64,000 nucleotides of DNA from Erodium maritimum. Its lineage: Eukaryota; Streptophyta; Magnoliopsida; Geraniales; Geraniaceae. Below, one piece after another: positions 32,675 through 45,010 of the stretch. How positions within the stretch are numbered: the stretch's first letter is position 1; every line of letters begins with the position of its first letter. The stretch is taken from the NCBI GenBank assembly GCA_963921825.1, contig OY997590.1, positions 46,145,039 through 46,209,038 of the forward strand, given 5' to 3'. The notes beneath the pieces are model-generated. The model was not told the DNA's origin. It did not search any database and was given only the letters and a program-made list of their open reading frames with translations. A program made the position numbers and the translations under genes.

Positions 32675-35313
32675 TTAGTTGGAAATGAGAAGATTGGAAT
32701 TAGCATCCAATCTAAACTCAGTGTCAGAGTCTCTTTCCAAGTCAACATAATCCTCATCTGAGCCTCCTTCTAGTTCCACAAATTGATTTTTGAGCTCCTC
32801 CATATTGAGTAATTGATCTACTATCTGATGATCACTGACCTTTTCCTTTATGTCAATAGATTTGCCAAAGCTCCAGTCCTTTTTGGTGTCATCCAAGAGT
32901 GTGAATTTTGCAGGAGTGGCTTGATCCTTCTGAGGTGGTTGATTGATTTTTGATCTGGTACTATAGGCATGAGTGGAGTTATCTCTGTAGAGTTTTTTTT
33001 TTCTTTTTTGGAACAATCTTGATTTTTTGCTATGGGTTTGAATTAGTTATCCCCAATAACTCTGCTACCTCTTGAGCTTGTGAGTGTTCAAAAATTTGTT
33101 GCAAAGGTGAGAGTTGTTGTTCTTTTGCAGTGGGACCACTAGTAAGATAATCTAGCCCAACAAATCCATTGATTGTGAGGGTTGAGGACTAACAACCCTT
33201 TGGTAGTGTGTTGCATTTAATGGTATAAGTTTTCCTTTTGAGAGCTCATTTTCATGTGTCTCACTCCCATTTAATTCTTCAGCTGTACTTGTACTTGTTT
33301 GTAATATAATAGAACTTGTTTCTTCTCTAACCCTTTGTGTAATAGCTTTGTCCACTGGTTTGTTCTGAATTGGTGGCTCAGACTCTCCCCCAACACTTGT
33401 TTGTGGCTGTAAAGTGGAGTTGATTGAGAAGAGAGTTGGCAAGATTGAGCTCTCCTTACTGTCAAGAGGAGTTGAGGGCATAGTCTCTTCTGTAGATACA
33501 ACAAGAACTGTAGAGGTTGAAGTTGCTCTAACCACCATTGTATATGTATTTTTGACTGTGGGGGGAGTGCTTGAGGAAGGCATTGAATCTGCAACAATTA
33601 AATTTTGCATAAAGTTTGGAGTTGGGGTCTGTACCATAGTGTGAGTATTGAATGTTACCAACTTAGTTTGCAGAGGAATGTTTTGTCCTTCAACAACTGA
33701 ATCTTCTATCACCTTTGAAATTATGAGACCAATTGCATTTAAAGAATCCTCTGGAAATAATGAGTTGCCTTTTGTGATTGGAGAAAGGGCCTTATTAATA
33801 AGCTGATCATCCTGCTGCACTGATAAAACTGCCAACCTTTCTTCTTCTATATTCTCTTCTACTAAATCATTTGTCAATAAAATTCCAAGCTCTGAGGACA
33901 TGGCTTCATCTGAGTTTTGAAAGGAGCCCTTTTCTGAACTACTTGATCCTTGAGTGTCTGAAGTGTCTGAAGATACTGATATAGCTGGAAATGTGGGAAG
34001 ATCTTGTGTTCTGATAGTATTAATCTAGAGTTTATAGAACTTGTTCCCAATAAACACTTTTGATTCCTCAGAGAAAGTTGTGAGATTGTGGGAGTGGATC
34101 AAAACATAAGCAATGTCAACATAGGTGCCTTCTTTAGATTTGGGATGAGTGTAGATCACAGTTCCTTGCTCATATACTGCAGCTTGGAAAGTTTCTTCAC
34201 ACCACCCTTGAAATGGAACTCCATAAATAGCCACCCATTTGAAGCTTCCTCCAATACCACAAAGATGGTTGAATTGAGGGATAAAGATAAGCCACTCATT
34301 TAACCAGTTTCTCTTTTCTTTCATCAGTTCTTCATCAAATTGGTCATCAGGGCAGTAGACCAGTGCAACTTTATTTCCTAATGATTTGATCTGAATCTCA
34401 TACACTCCTTGTAATGCTATCTCATTTTGAATGGCTTCCACTGTCAAATTCAAATGAGTGATTGCTAGGTGGCTTTTCTTCAATATCTTAGCATTTTCTA
34501 TGACTACAGAACCAGTATGCTTGAAGTCCTCATAAGATAGAGGAAGCTTGCCAATATCATACAGAGTAGATCCCTGCCTCATATACTGTCCTCCTCCCAA
34601 AGTGCTTCTATCCCAAGCTTTTGCTACAAAGAGCTTATAATTCCTTTCCCAAATACCATTGAATGTAGAAATTGCAGCAGTTAGAGCCTTTTCTGAATCA
34701 AAGTAGACAAAACCATAGCTCTTTCCTCTTGTGTTTTGTTTTTGTGCCATGAGAGCTTTGCAGTACCCCCTAATAGATCTGAATTTATCTTCCAACCACC
34801 TGATACCTAGTCCAAGAGGAAAGTTGCAGACATATGCAGTATAAAATAAGCTTTCCTTTCTTTTTGTGTTGTTGCAGCTTGACTCTGAACATTATGAGCA
34901 TGAACTCCTTTTATCTTGAGCTGATAAGCTTGTGATTGGACCTTCTCAAAACCAGGAGGGGGATATCCCATTGAAGAGGATGGTTGATGAGATCCTGAGG
35001 CTGGGTCCAAATGTAGATGATCAATTCCTTCATTTCTACCATGCTTCCTTCTATACTCAGGGGTGTGATCTGTGTCAAAATTGATAGGTTGAAAGTGTTT
35101 ATCATAGAACATTTTTTGGCCATCAAGCCATTTGGTTTTGCCTCCAGGTGAATACTATTGAGTCCTATCAGTAGAAGAGAGTGAAAATGAATGTGTCCCT
35201 TTCCTTTTGTGTTGTTTCTTGATTCCTTTGTTGTGAGGAGTAACTGGTAGAGGACTTTGGACATGTATGTAGCCTCCACTGAGTTCCTGCAGAGATAGAG
35301 CAGTGCTTTCCAT
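32675..35313 (-). pseudogene. LINE-1 ORF1: RNA-binding protein
   Basis: The start is most likely the ATG at 35311-35313 (MESTALSLQEL). An RRM lies at about 34850-34590: the RNP2-like AYVCNFPLG is split by a frameshift near 34830, and RNP1 is KSYGFVYF. A second domain (34500-34040, ..FKWVAIYGVPFQGW.., VIYTHP) resembles DUF4283 of plant LINE ORF1 proteins. A Ser/Thr-rich hinge (33901-33152) and an acidic C-terminus (..DEDYVDLERDSDTEF..) follow. In-frame stops near 35155, 34025 and 33150 and the frameshift disable it. It lies directly upstream of ORF2 on the same transcript. Confidence 0.82.
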
Positions 35314-35638
35314 AGCTAAAATTGATAAAAAACCAAGAACCAAACCTTATTACCCAAGGGACAGTTTCAGCTTATCCAAGAGAAGGTCTTGTTGCATAAG
35401 CCAGTTTAAGAGATGCAGAGACAAGAAAAAAAGCACAGTGTAACCAGAATCCGCAGCTACCAGAATCCAATGAGAGTAGAAGTAGTAGAAGATGTCTGAG
35501 ATCTCATTCCTAGATGAAGATCCAGTTGAATTCTGTGATGAATCTTCAAAGACTTACTGTAGCTGCCAAGGAAGCTCTAGAGTGCATTGTTACCAAATGA
35601 GCCTTAATTGCAAGGTTTAAACAGAGAACGATTCCTTT

Positions 35639-36029
35639 GATCCTAATCAACTCAACCATTTGATGGTAGGCATGAAAATCTAAGGGATTTCTTCGTATAT
35701 TCCTTTGATCAAGCCCCATGCTGCTTAATTGATGCACTGCCTGGATTCACCTGACCTAACTAAATCGAGACAACGAGGTTTTTTCGCCTAACCGATGACT
35801 ACTCCCAATTTTTACACACGAATCATAAATTTGACATTCTGCATTTCCTTGCGTATATGCACATATTGTTGATGTTAGATAGTTAGTCTTCTTTTTATAT
35901 ATAAATACAATCATTGGCTACCGCTCCAATGGGATCAACCAATATCATATTGTCTTTATATTTTTTTTTGTACGACCACGTATGTTTATCCTTGTAGTGC
36001 TAAGGTATGGTCCAACATAAAATACCAAA
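35639..36029. other. Unassigned sequence between two LINEs
   Basis: AT-rich DNA with a tatatataaata stretch near 35897. No family resemblance was found. The 5' end of LINE-2 lies somewhere to its right. Confidence 0.35.
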
Positions 36030-36079
36030 TTTTGGCTCAGAGACAAATCCTACAATGCTTTGGTAGCCACTACTAACAT

Positions 36080-38336
36080 TGTCACGCCCCAATTTCAGCG
36101 AACCGAACTCGGGACGCAAACTTTTAAAACACGAATACTTAAAACCTGTTTTGAATAAAAGCTTTGACATTTCCATTTATTTCTCAAAAATAATAATAGT
36201 ATTTATAATACAAAAACGTCCCAACAAGTGGACAAGGTACACATCCGTCACTAGACTCAACAAAAGTAAAGACCAGACTCCGCTCCAAGCTCCATGAACT
36301 TCAAGAGCTAACCTAGTCCGTCCGGTGATCAGTACCTGTAGGAAAAGCAGCTAGGGGTGAGCGTTCGCTCACCTCCATGGATAACAGACTTACTATGGCA
36401 TAATTAGTAGATAAAGCCAGTAACACTAAAACCAAACCCAACACCGGGACTATAGTCCCCAACTCAAGTACCCAACTGATCCACAACCCATTACTTTCCT
36501 CAACAGACTCAACACTCGATAAAACAATGTAGACCCGACACAACTATCGATGACCTCCTCCAAGGACACGACAGAAGGACTACGCAACGCCAAACAAGAT
36601 CACAAAGGACCGCACACCAGCTGCTCAGTAACCAATCTCAATCAGGTCAGGGTTCGACCTATCGCAATTCCTCGACACGAAGTCGGATCAGGCTGTCGAC
36701 CTTTCGAACTCACAATTCATCGACACTAAGTCGGATCAGGCTGTCGACCTTTAGAACTCGCAATGCATCGACACTAAGTCGGATCAGGCTGTCGACCTTT
36801 AGAACTCGCAATTCATCGACATTAAGTCGGATCAGGTTGTCGACCTTTAGAACTCGCAATTCATCGACACTAAGGCGGATCAGGCTGTCGACCTTCAGAA
36901 CTCGCAATTTCAGGTAACCACAATCACAACCACAGGCAAGTTCAATCACACAGGCACTCAAGACACCTCAACAGTCAAGACTCGGGTTCAACAACCCCAC
37001 GGGCACTCACTGCCACTCAATTCATCGACACTAAGTCGGATCAGGCTGTCGATAAAGGACCCGTAAAGGCCAGATTCGCCCGACATGGCGAATCTGCCCG
37101 GGTTTTGTTAATTGCCTTCCGTGGCTCCAAAAGCCCCCTTTTTCGTTTCTACGGTCTTAGAATATTTCAAGGAACCCAACGCACTTGACGGAATCGAATT
37201 CCGACTTCTAAGTCAATTTATTAACGTTTAAAGTTTCTAAAACCCGTTAATTACAACTTCTCCACTGTAACTCCAATTTTCGATTCGATTAAGGATAAAT
37301 GGTCCGTGGAACGTTTTAACCCACCCGAACATTAAAACCCGAGCAACCGAGCACGTGGACCCCACCCAAACCCCTTGGCCGAGAGCCCTAGGGTTCAAGG
37401 GGGGCTCGGCCACCATGTGTGGCTACTGCCAGCTCCGGCCAGCCACGTCAGGGCTGGCTGGCCACCACCCACGGTGGCCGGAGCTCCTCCCGAGCCTCCG
37501 GTCACCGGAAAACGTCATTCTTCACCTCCAACCACCTCCAAAACGTCTCCAACTATCCCCCAAACTCACTACAACCCTAATTCATAGATTATAACCAAAC
37601 CCTACCTTTGGAAAAATAAACGAAACGACGATCGGTTTAGGTCTTACCGACGAGGAAGACGAGGGGAGAACGTTTCCTTCTTGCTTTGAATCGATCCAAG
37701 GGTTTGATAATAAACCCTAGCTCAACTTCCCTTCTTCTCTCTTCTTCTTCTTCTTCTCCTTCTCTCTCTAAACCCTCTCTTCTTCTTTTTAATTTTAAAA
37801 CAACTAACAACTAACTCTAATTTTCCCCTTTTAACCCCCCATATTCGGCCACCTCTCACAACCACACCTTTTCCCCCTAAAACTAACACCACCATATAAT
37901 TGACAAGTGTCAAGGTGGGTCCCACAAATTTTGGAAAATATCTAGTTGATATTTTCCAATCAGATTCGCGAAATTCGGACGTTTCGGGCCCCGAACGGGC
38001 ACTTTTTCCAAGAAATTACGAAACTTCACGGGCTACAAGGAAACGGCTCAACTAAGACCTCTGCGATGACGGTTAAGCTTTTTGGATCCAAAACGGTCCT
38101 CGAATGGACCAAAACGTCGCTCGGTTGACTTTTCCAGCGAAAAGTCAATATTTCCCAAATTGATCAGAAAGTTGCCATGAGTCCCCTGGAACTCATTTTG
38201 GTCGATAACGGGGTCCACTTAAGTTCGGTATGACCCTCGGGGTCAAATTAGGTTAAATTAAGTGTCTGTCTCAAAAATTTTAAATTTTCCTGTTTTTCGC
38301 AGGTTTGACTGACGTTGACCAGAAGTGGTTATTACA
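36080..38336 (-). mobile_element. Solo LTR (2257 bp) in LINE-2 ORF1
   Basis: It starts tgtcacgccccaattt and ends tggttattaca, with TSD aacat at 36075-36079 and 38337-38341. It is the reverse orientation of the LTRs at 40163 and 49367, which start tgtaagaaccactcc or tgcaagaaccactcc and end ggggcgtgaca. No internal domain is present. Ends of this kind suggest a Ty3/gypsy family, but no coding region proves it. It is the shortest copy because its minisatellite arrays are short. Confidence 0.88.
36673..36912. repeat. 48-bp minisatellite in the LTR
   Basis: Five units start with cgacac or cgacatt..aagtcgg at 36673, 36721, 36769, 36817 and 36865. A sixth partial unit lies at 37024. A 48-bp period keeps frame (VLKVDSLIRLSVDELR on the minus strand), but that frame is not a supported gene. 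The related array in the next LTR lies at 44830-45010. Confidence 0.85.
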
Positions 38337-38341
38337 AACAT

Positions 38342-39427
38342 AAATCTTTTGCCTCAATGGGAGGCCCCCTGTTCCAGTTCCACCAGTGAGAGTGCTTCAA
38401 GGAACTCTTTGTCTAGTAATTTCACAACTCCATCTCAGTCCTTGTGTCAGCCTCATTCCCATTCTCCTGAATTTATTACTCATGTGTCTGATATTAATGA
38501 AAAGAAAATGGTGGAAGAAGAGTTATTAGAGAATAAGGTACTGCTGAAGAATGGTTCTGACTCAGGAATTGTTTTAATCACTGAAACTTGTCTAGGAGAG
38601 ATCAAGGTTGGTGGAGAATTGATGGCAGAGGGAATTGGAAGAAGACTTAATTTATTAGAAGACAAAAGTCCAAAGAAGGAATCAACTATTTCCCCCACTG
38701 ATACTGATCTGGAAAATGCTATTGTAAGTGATTCTCTGTCATCTTTAAATCCCACAAACATTCCTTCCTCAGTAGAGTACACACAGATTTTGCAGACACA
38801 CTTTCTCCCACTTGTTGAAGATGAAGGAACCATATTTTCCTTACCTATTGGTAGTTGTCCACTAGGTAAAGAAGAAAGCAAACAGATGGCTGTGGGAACT
38901 GAGATGGAAACATTGGGCACTGGGATAGCAAAGGGTATTAAAGAGAAGTTAAGGGTTGAATTAGAAAGTACATTAGAGGGTCCACAAGGAGATTTACTAA
39001 ATCACATTGACCTAAATTTGGAGGGAAGTCAAAATTGGAGTTTCATTTTCTCTGGCAACAACAAGGCTGCTGCTCTACCACAAAAATCTCATCACTTACT
39101 CAGCTCAGCCAAGAGAAAATAAAAAAGCTACAAGTTTCTTATGTCTATGATACCAGATCCAGGAGAGGAAAGGAAACACCTTTGCTTCAACTATCTGATA
39201 AAAAGAACAAAGGTAAGGCTGGAATCAAAATCTATGAAGAACAAAGAAGCCCTTGGGATTACTGCAAAGCAATAGGGTTGAAGGCTTTTGTGGCTGATGA
39301 TCAGGTCATTAATCAATTTGACAACCTTTAGGCTGAGATAAATCAGAAGGTGAATTCTGAGACAGACACTGATGATGATTTTGTGGATCTTGAAGGAGAG
39401 GATGCTAAAGGTGATGTGCTAGGATGA
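38342..39427 (+). pseudogene. LINE-2 ORF1, C-terminal part
   Basis: A Ser-rich hinge (INLLPQWEAPCSSSTSES..) is followed by an acidic, low-complexity region, then ..YDTRSRRGKE.., DDQVINQFDNL and DTDDDFVDLEGED. These match the ORF1 C-terminus of LINE-1 (YSTRSK, DHQIVDQL, DEDYVDLE). A frameshift near 39110 and a stop at 39329-39331 break it. The RRM part is absent, lost by 5' truncation. The solo LTR at 36080-38336 interrupts it on the left. Confidence 0.7.
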
Positions 39428-39488
39428 CCTTGTCTTGATGAAATAAATTCACAAGCAAGGTTATCAGCATCACCTTAGTTTGTTTATT

Positions 39489-40162
39489 ATGAAGATCCTC
39501 TCTTGGAATATGAGAGGATCCCCCTCTGAACAAAATAGGAGAGCTCTAAGAGGTGTGATTCAACAACATAGGCCACTTTTCATATTGTTACAAGAGACAA
39601 AATTACAGAAGATGCCTCCTTATTTCCTAAGATCAGTTGGGCTTTTTGATGGTTGGGAGCTGGCTTGTATAGATGCACAATGACTCTCTGGTGGGTTCTG
39701 CTCCATCTGGCAAACTGAAGCTTTCAAGGTGCAGTACATTAAACCATTAGATCATGCACTGATTTGGTTTGGATTTGTTCAAGATTGGAAGGTTCATTTG
39801 GCCATTGTTAATGTATATGCCCCATGCTCCTCTAGAATGAGGAGAGAATTATGGAAAGGGTTGGTGGAGGAAACAAGCCTATTGGGAAAGTATTACATGT
39901 TTGCTGGGGATTTTAATGTCGTACTAAATCCATCTGAAAAATCCTCCACATCTCAGTCACTTATTTCTATCAGAGATTTAAACAATTTTATACTTGATGC
40001 CTCATTGGTTGATCTCCCTCTTAGTATACCTGGTTCCATTCAAATTCCAAAGCTTCAAGGTTGGACAGATTTTTGCTTGCCCCTCAAGTCAATGCTGAAT
40101 TTTAAAATTTATCTCAGTTATGCTTGCCCAGATTAATCTCTGATCACAAACCAGTGTTATTA
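39489..40162 (+). pseudogene. LINE-2 ORF2, endonuclease domain
   Basis: The ATG at 39489 opens MKILSWNMRG, the usual start of plant L1 ORF2. QETKL, AIVNVYAP and AGDFNVVL follow. A TGA at 39681 breaks the frame, and a stop at 40134-40136 replaces the sequence before SDHKPV. The LTR complex at 40163 splits the domain. It continues at 45592 (ADPFIDWGPRPFKFLNAWL). Confidence 0.85.
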
Positions 40163-42879
40163 TGTAAGAACCACTCCCGGTCAACGCCAGTCAAATCGGC
40201 AAAAAACATGAAAATTTAAAAAATTTAGACAGACACTTAAATGAACCTAAATCTGACCCCAAGGGTCATACCGGACTTAAGTTGACCCCGATATAGACCA
40301 AAGTGAGTTCCGGGGGACTCAGGGAAACTTTCTGACCAATTTGGGAAAGGTTGACTTTTTGCTGGAAAAGTTAACCGAGCGACGTTTTGGTCCGTTCGAG
40401 GTCTGTTTTGGATCGAAAAAGCTTAGCCGCCGTCAAAGCGGTCTTAGTTGAGGCGTTTCCTTGTAGCCCGAAAGTTTCGTAATTTCTTGGAAAAAGTGCC
40501 CGTTCGGGGCCCGAGACGTCCGAATTTCGCAAATCTGACTGAAAAATATCTAGAAGATATTTTCCAAAATGTGTGGGACCCACTTGCCACATGTCAATTA
40601 TGTGGTGGTGTTAGGTGATTTTTTAAACAAGACAAAGATGAGAGGGTAGGGGGGTTCGGCCATAGTTGTAAAAAATAGAGTTTTTGTAGAGAGAGAATAT
40701 AGAAGGAAGAGAGAAGAAGGAGAGAAAAGAGAAGGGGGTGTTTAGGGTTTGCTATTTTCCCGACGATCCAACCGGTAGATCGTCTCAACGATCAAGGAAT
40801 CGAGTTCCCATCGTCATTCCCTCCGGTGAGCAACTATCCGATTTTCGTTTTGTTAAGTTTAAAGTTTAGGGTTTAGGTTAAAACTAGTAGTTTTTGGATG
40901 AGTTGAGGTGTGGGGTTCGTTGGAGACATTTTGGAGCAAAGATTGAACGTTTTCCGGTGACCGGAAGCTCGGGGGAGCTCCGGGTGGTGGCTGGCCAGAG
41001 CTAGGACCGGCCACCACCATGGTGGACCGGCCCAAACTCGGTCCAAGCCACCCACGGCCAAGGATGGCCGGGTGGGCCCCACATGCTCGGGTATCGGGTT
41101 TTTCGTGTTCGGGTGGTTTAGGACGATCCCCAAGTCGTTAATCCACGCCCGAAACAAATTTTGGAATTAAATTGTAAAAGTTGTAAATAACCACTCCCAG
41201 TCAGCGCTAGTCAAACCTGTGAAAAACAGGAAAATTTAAAAAATTTCAGCAGACACTGAATTGAACCGGAATTGGACCCCGAGGGTCATACCGGACTTAA
41301 GTTGACCCCGTTATCGACCAAAGTGAGTTCCGGGGGACTCAGGGAAACTTTCTGATCAGTTTGGAAAATGTTGACTTTTCGCTGGAAAAGTCAACCTAGC
41401 GACGTTTTGGTCCATTCGAGGACCGTTTTGGATCCAAAAAGCTTAGCTGTCGTCGCAGCGGTCTTAGTTGAGCCGTTTCCTTGTAGCCCGTGAAGTTTCG
41501 TAATTTTTGGGAAAAAGTGCCTGTTCGGGGCCCGAAACGTCCGATTTTTGCGAATCTGATTGGAAAATATCTAGTAAATATTTTCCAAAAAGGTTTGGGA
41601 CCCACATTACACATGTCATGAATGTGGTGGAAGGAAAAAGGGAGGACAACTTTACCCTTGACTTTAAGGAAAAGACAAAATGAAAAGGGGGGGGGGTATT
41701 TTGGTCTTTTTGCTATGTGTTAGTTTTGAAAAAATACAAAGATGAGACATGGTTGGTGTTCGGCCATTTTGTGAAAATATGAGAGGTTTTTAGAGAGAGA
41801 AAAGGCAAGGGAAGAAGGAGAGAAAAGAGAAGGTGTTGTTAGAGTTTTGCAATTTCTCGATCATCCGTCCGGTGGATCGTCTCAACGATAAAAGAATCGA
41901 GCTCACATCGACTTTCTCTACGGTGAGAACCTAACCGATTTTCATTTTGTTAAGTTTGAAATGTTAGGGTTTGGTTAGAAATGAGTAGTTTATGGTGGAA
42001 ATGAGGTTTGGAGTTCATTAGGAACGTTTTAGGGGCAAATAGGGAATTCTTCCAAGTTTGGGCGGGTGGGGCCCACGTGCTCGGGTGATCGGGTTTTGTG
42101 TTCGGGTGGTTTAGAACGTTCCCCGGATCATTTATCCACAACCGAATTGAAATTTGGAATTAAATTGGAAAAGTTGTAATTAACGGGTTTTAGAAACTTG
42201 AAACGCAAATTAAATGACTCGGAAGTCGGAATTCGATTCCGTCAAGTGCCTAGGAACCCTTGAATTATTCTAAGACCGTAGAAACGAAAACGAGAATTTT
42301 TGGAGCCCCGGAAGGGCATTTCCAAAACCCAGGCAGATTCGCCATGTCAGGCGAATCGGGCCTTTACGGGTCGAATATCGACAATGTCGAGTAATTGGGG
42401 AGTTTGGGAGTGATCGACATTGTCGGGGTTACTTTTGGGCGTCAGGTTTATTAAAGCTTAAAAGCGTTTAAAATTGTGTTCTTTTAGATCGTGCTGCAGA
42501 CCGAGGGAAAGGAAAGCTGGGTGAGTGACTGAGATCACACCGGAGCTCGTTGGTTGGCTTTTGGAGAACACGCACGAGGTAGGGAAAAGTAGCCGGATCT
42601 CGGCCCTGACTAGGAAAAGTTAACAGTAGAATTGCATGTGACACCGGGGTGTCGTGGGTTAAGTAGGTTTATCGAATATTAGAAAGGCATGATACGGGAA
42701 TGTAGCGAATATTGGAAAAGCATGTGACACTTAGTAGTGTCGTAGGAGCAGAGAACTTAGCGTTATTAGAATTACTGGAGGCATATGACCATGCCCGGAG
42801 GTTGTTTGTGAAACTGTTGATATTAGGACTGTTGGAGGCATTGGTTATGCCGGAGGTTGTTTGGGTATTATTGTTGATG

Positions 42880-43500
42880 TCTTTGGTGGCCTTGTGAGCC
42901 CGTGTATTATTGTTGATGTCTTGGGTGGCCTTGAGAGCCCGTGTATTATTGTTGATGTCTTTGGTGGCCTTGAGAGCCTGTGCTATTACCTTTGGTGTTT
43001 TTGGTGGCCATGAGTGCCCGTGGGGTTGTTGAACCCATGTCTTTACCTTTGGTGTTTTGGGTGGCCATGAGTGCCCGTGGGGTTGTTGAACCCGTGTCTT
43101 TACCTTTGGTGTTTTGGGTGGTCATGAGTGCCCGTGGGGTTGTTGAACCCGTGTCTTTACCTTTGGGGTTTTGGGAGGCCGTGAGTGCCCGTGGGGTTGT
43201 TGAACCCATGTCTTATTTGGCGGTGTGTCTTGGGAGGCCGTGAGTGCCTGTAGGGTTGTTGAGCCCGTCAGTTACTGTTTGTGTGTCTTGGGAGGCCGTG
43301 AGTGCCTGTGGGGTTGTTGAGCCCGTGAGTGACTGTTGGTAGTTTTGAGAGGCCGTGAGTGCCCGTGGGGTTGTTGAGCCCGTGAGTTACTGTTCGTGTA
43401 TCTTGGGAGGTCGTGAGTGCCTGTGGGGCTGTTGAGTCCGAGTTTTACTGTTGGTGTCTTGGTGGCCATGAGTGCCTGTGAGTGTTGAACCTATGATGTT
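42880..43500. repeat. Minisatellite of about 50-60 bp, ggtggccatgagtgcccgtgg
   Basis: About ten units alternate a ggtggccatgagtgcc-like block with a gttgttgaacccgtg-like block and a spacer tctttaccttggtgttttg. The same unit recurs at 44560-44760 in the outer LTR and 51060-51370 in the third LTR, with different copy numbers. Confidence 0.85.
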
Positions 43501-43561
43501 ACTGGTTGTTGAACTTGCTTGTGATTGTGATTGTGATTGTGATTGCGGATCCCGGTAGGTT

Positions 43562-43880
43562 GCAAGCATTCGTTGGCTGGCCTGACCAAGTTTGAGTATC
43601 AACAGGTTGCAAGCATTCTTTGGCTGGCCTGACACAGTTTGAGTATCAACAGGTTGCAAGCATTCTTTGGCTGGCCTGACATAGTTTGAGTATCAACAGG
43701 TTGCAAGCATTCTTTGGCTGGCCTGACACAGTTTGAATATCAACAGGTTGTAAGCATTCTTGGGCTAGCCTGATCCGATTTTGAGTATCAACAGGTTGCA
43801 AGCATTCTTTGGCTGGCCTGGTCCGAGTTTGAGTATCACAGGTTGTAAGCATTCTTTGGCTAGCCTGATCCGTGTTCATG
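43562..43880. repeat. 47-bp minisatellite, gcaagcattctttggctggcc
   Basis: Units start at 43562, 43609, 43656, 43703, 43750, 43798 and 43845, seven copies with a 47-48 bp period. This array is absent or reduced in the other LTR copies in the window. Confidence 0.9.
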
Positions 43881-44559
43881 TGAGTGGGAGAGGTTACTGA
43901 GCAGCTGGTATGCGATCCTTTGTGATCTTGTTTGGTGTGCGATCCTTTGTGATCTTGTTTGGTGTTGCGTAGCTTTCTTTTGAGTCCTTGGAAGAGGTCG
44001 TGATCGTTGTGTCGGGTCTACTTTACGCGTCAGGGTGTTGAGTTGGTCAAGGAAGGTAACTGTGGGTGTGTGTTCAGTCGGAGTACTTGGGTTGGGGATA
44101 GTGATCCCCGGAGTTGAGTTTGTTGTGGGTGTTACCGGCATTGTCTGCTAATTATGCCGTAGTCAGTCTGTTATCTGTGGTGGTGAGCGAACGCTCACCC
44201 CTAGCTGCTTTTCCTACAGGTACTGATCACAGGACGGACTAGGTGAGCTCTCGAAGCTTGTGGAGCTAGGAGCGGAGTCCGGGTTTTTGTCTTTTGAGTC
44301 TAGTGACGGATACCTTGTACTTTTGTCCACGTGTTCGAACATATTTTAAGTTGTAAATATTATTTTGATTAATTAAATGGAGATTTTAAAGTGTTTATCC
44401 AAACAGGTTTCATTGTTTTATTGTTTTAAAACGTTCACGTTCCAGGTTCGGTTTTACTGAATTTGGGGCGTGACAGTAGGAGCAGTGAACTTATCGATAT
44501 TAGAATTACTGGAGGCATTTGGTTATGCCTGGAGGTTGATTATTTAGTTGGTGTATTGG

Positions 44560-45010
44560 GTGGCCATGAGTGCCCGTGGGGTTGTTGAACCCGTATTTTC
44601 TGTTGTTGATGTCTTGGGTGGCCATGAGTGCCCGTGGGGTTGTTGAACCCGTATTTTTCTGTTCGTGTGTCTTGGGTGGTCGTGAGTGCCCGTGGGGTTG
44701 TTGAACCCGTGTTTTACCGTTGGTGTCTTGGGTGGCCATGAGAGCATGTGGAGTGTTAAACCGGTGTTGTTACTGTTAGTTGAACTTTGCTTGTGATTGT
44801 GATTCTGGTTGCCTGAGGATGGGGCCCGACAGGTCGACCGCCTGATCCGACTTCGTGCCAGGAAAAGTGTGATAGGTCGACCGCCTGATCCGACTGCGTG
44901 TAGGGAAAAGTGAGACAGGTCGACCGCCTGATCTGACTGCGTGTCGGGAAAAGCTTCGTGGGTTTTAGCTAGGCAAGTCGACCGCCTGATCTGACTGCGT
45001 GTTGGGAAAA
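44560..45010. repeat. Minisatellites in the outer LTR
   Basis: About three or four ggtggccatgagtgcc units (44560-44760) precede four units of aggtcgaccgcctgatc.gac with a period near 48-56 bp (44830-45010). The latter is the diverged complement of the 48-bp array at 36673. Confidence 0.75.

Larger units (their letters stand above)
28118..35623 (-). mobile_element. LINE-1: long L1-clade LINE
   Basis: The 7.5-kb element runs leftwards. It is flanked by a 15-bp TSD, gagaacgattccttt, at 28103-28117 and 35624-35638. The left end is the poly(A) tail (seen as poly-T at 28112-28122), preceded on the minus strand by ctttgccgatca. A small hairpin (cctctttc / gaaagagg) lies near 28150-28172. ORF1 and ORF2 are both present but decayed. 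The 3' UTR spans about 28118-28985. Confidence 0.92.
41182..44475 (+). mobile_element. Inner LTR copy (about 3.3 kb)
   Basis: This is the longest member of the family here. A GA-rich leader (gagagagaaaagg at about 41795) suggests the transcript start. The right half holds two minisatellites, and the copy ends with the conserved ggtgagcgaacgctcaccc palindrome region and a tttggggcgtgaca terminus. Left flank aaagt and right flank gtagg do not match, so no TSD supports a simple insertion. Confidence 0.75.

Noticed and set aside
36710-36961. Leucine-rich-looking repeat protein on the minus strand
   Set aside because: It is a reading of the 48-bp minisatellite. The period is a multiple of three, so the frame stays open by construction.
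37355-37594. Open frames in the GC-rich middle of the LTR at 36080 (and similar at 40873 and 50016)
   Set aside because: The same LTR text occurs in all copies with shifted frames and stops, so it is non-coding LTR sequence.
42946-43243. Repetitive open frames such as a TTPRALMATQNTKGKD-type protein
   Set aside because: They are translations of a 57-60 bp minisatellite within an LTR. Both strands are open, as expected for such repeats.
43540-45010. Possible CRISPR-like array from regular 47-48 bp periods
   Set aside because: The repeats are contiguous minisatellite units with no unique spacers, and they lie inside an LTR of a plant element.
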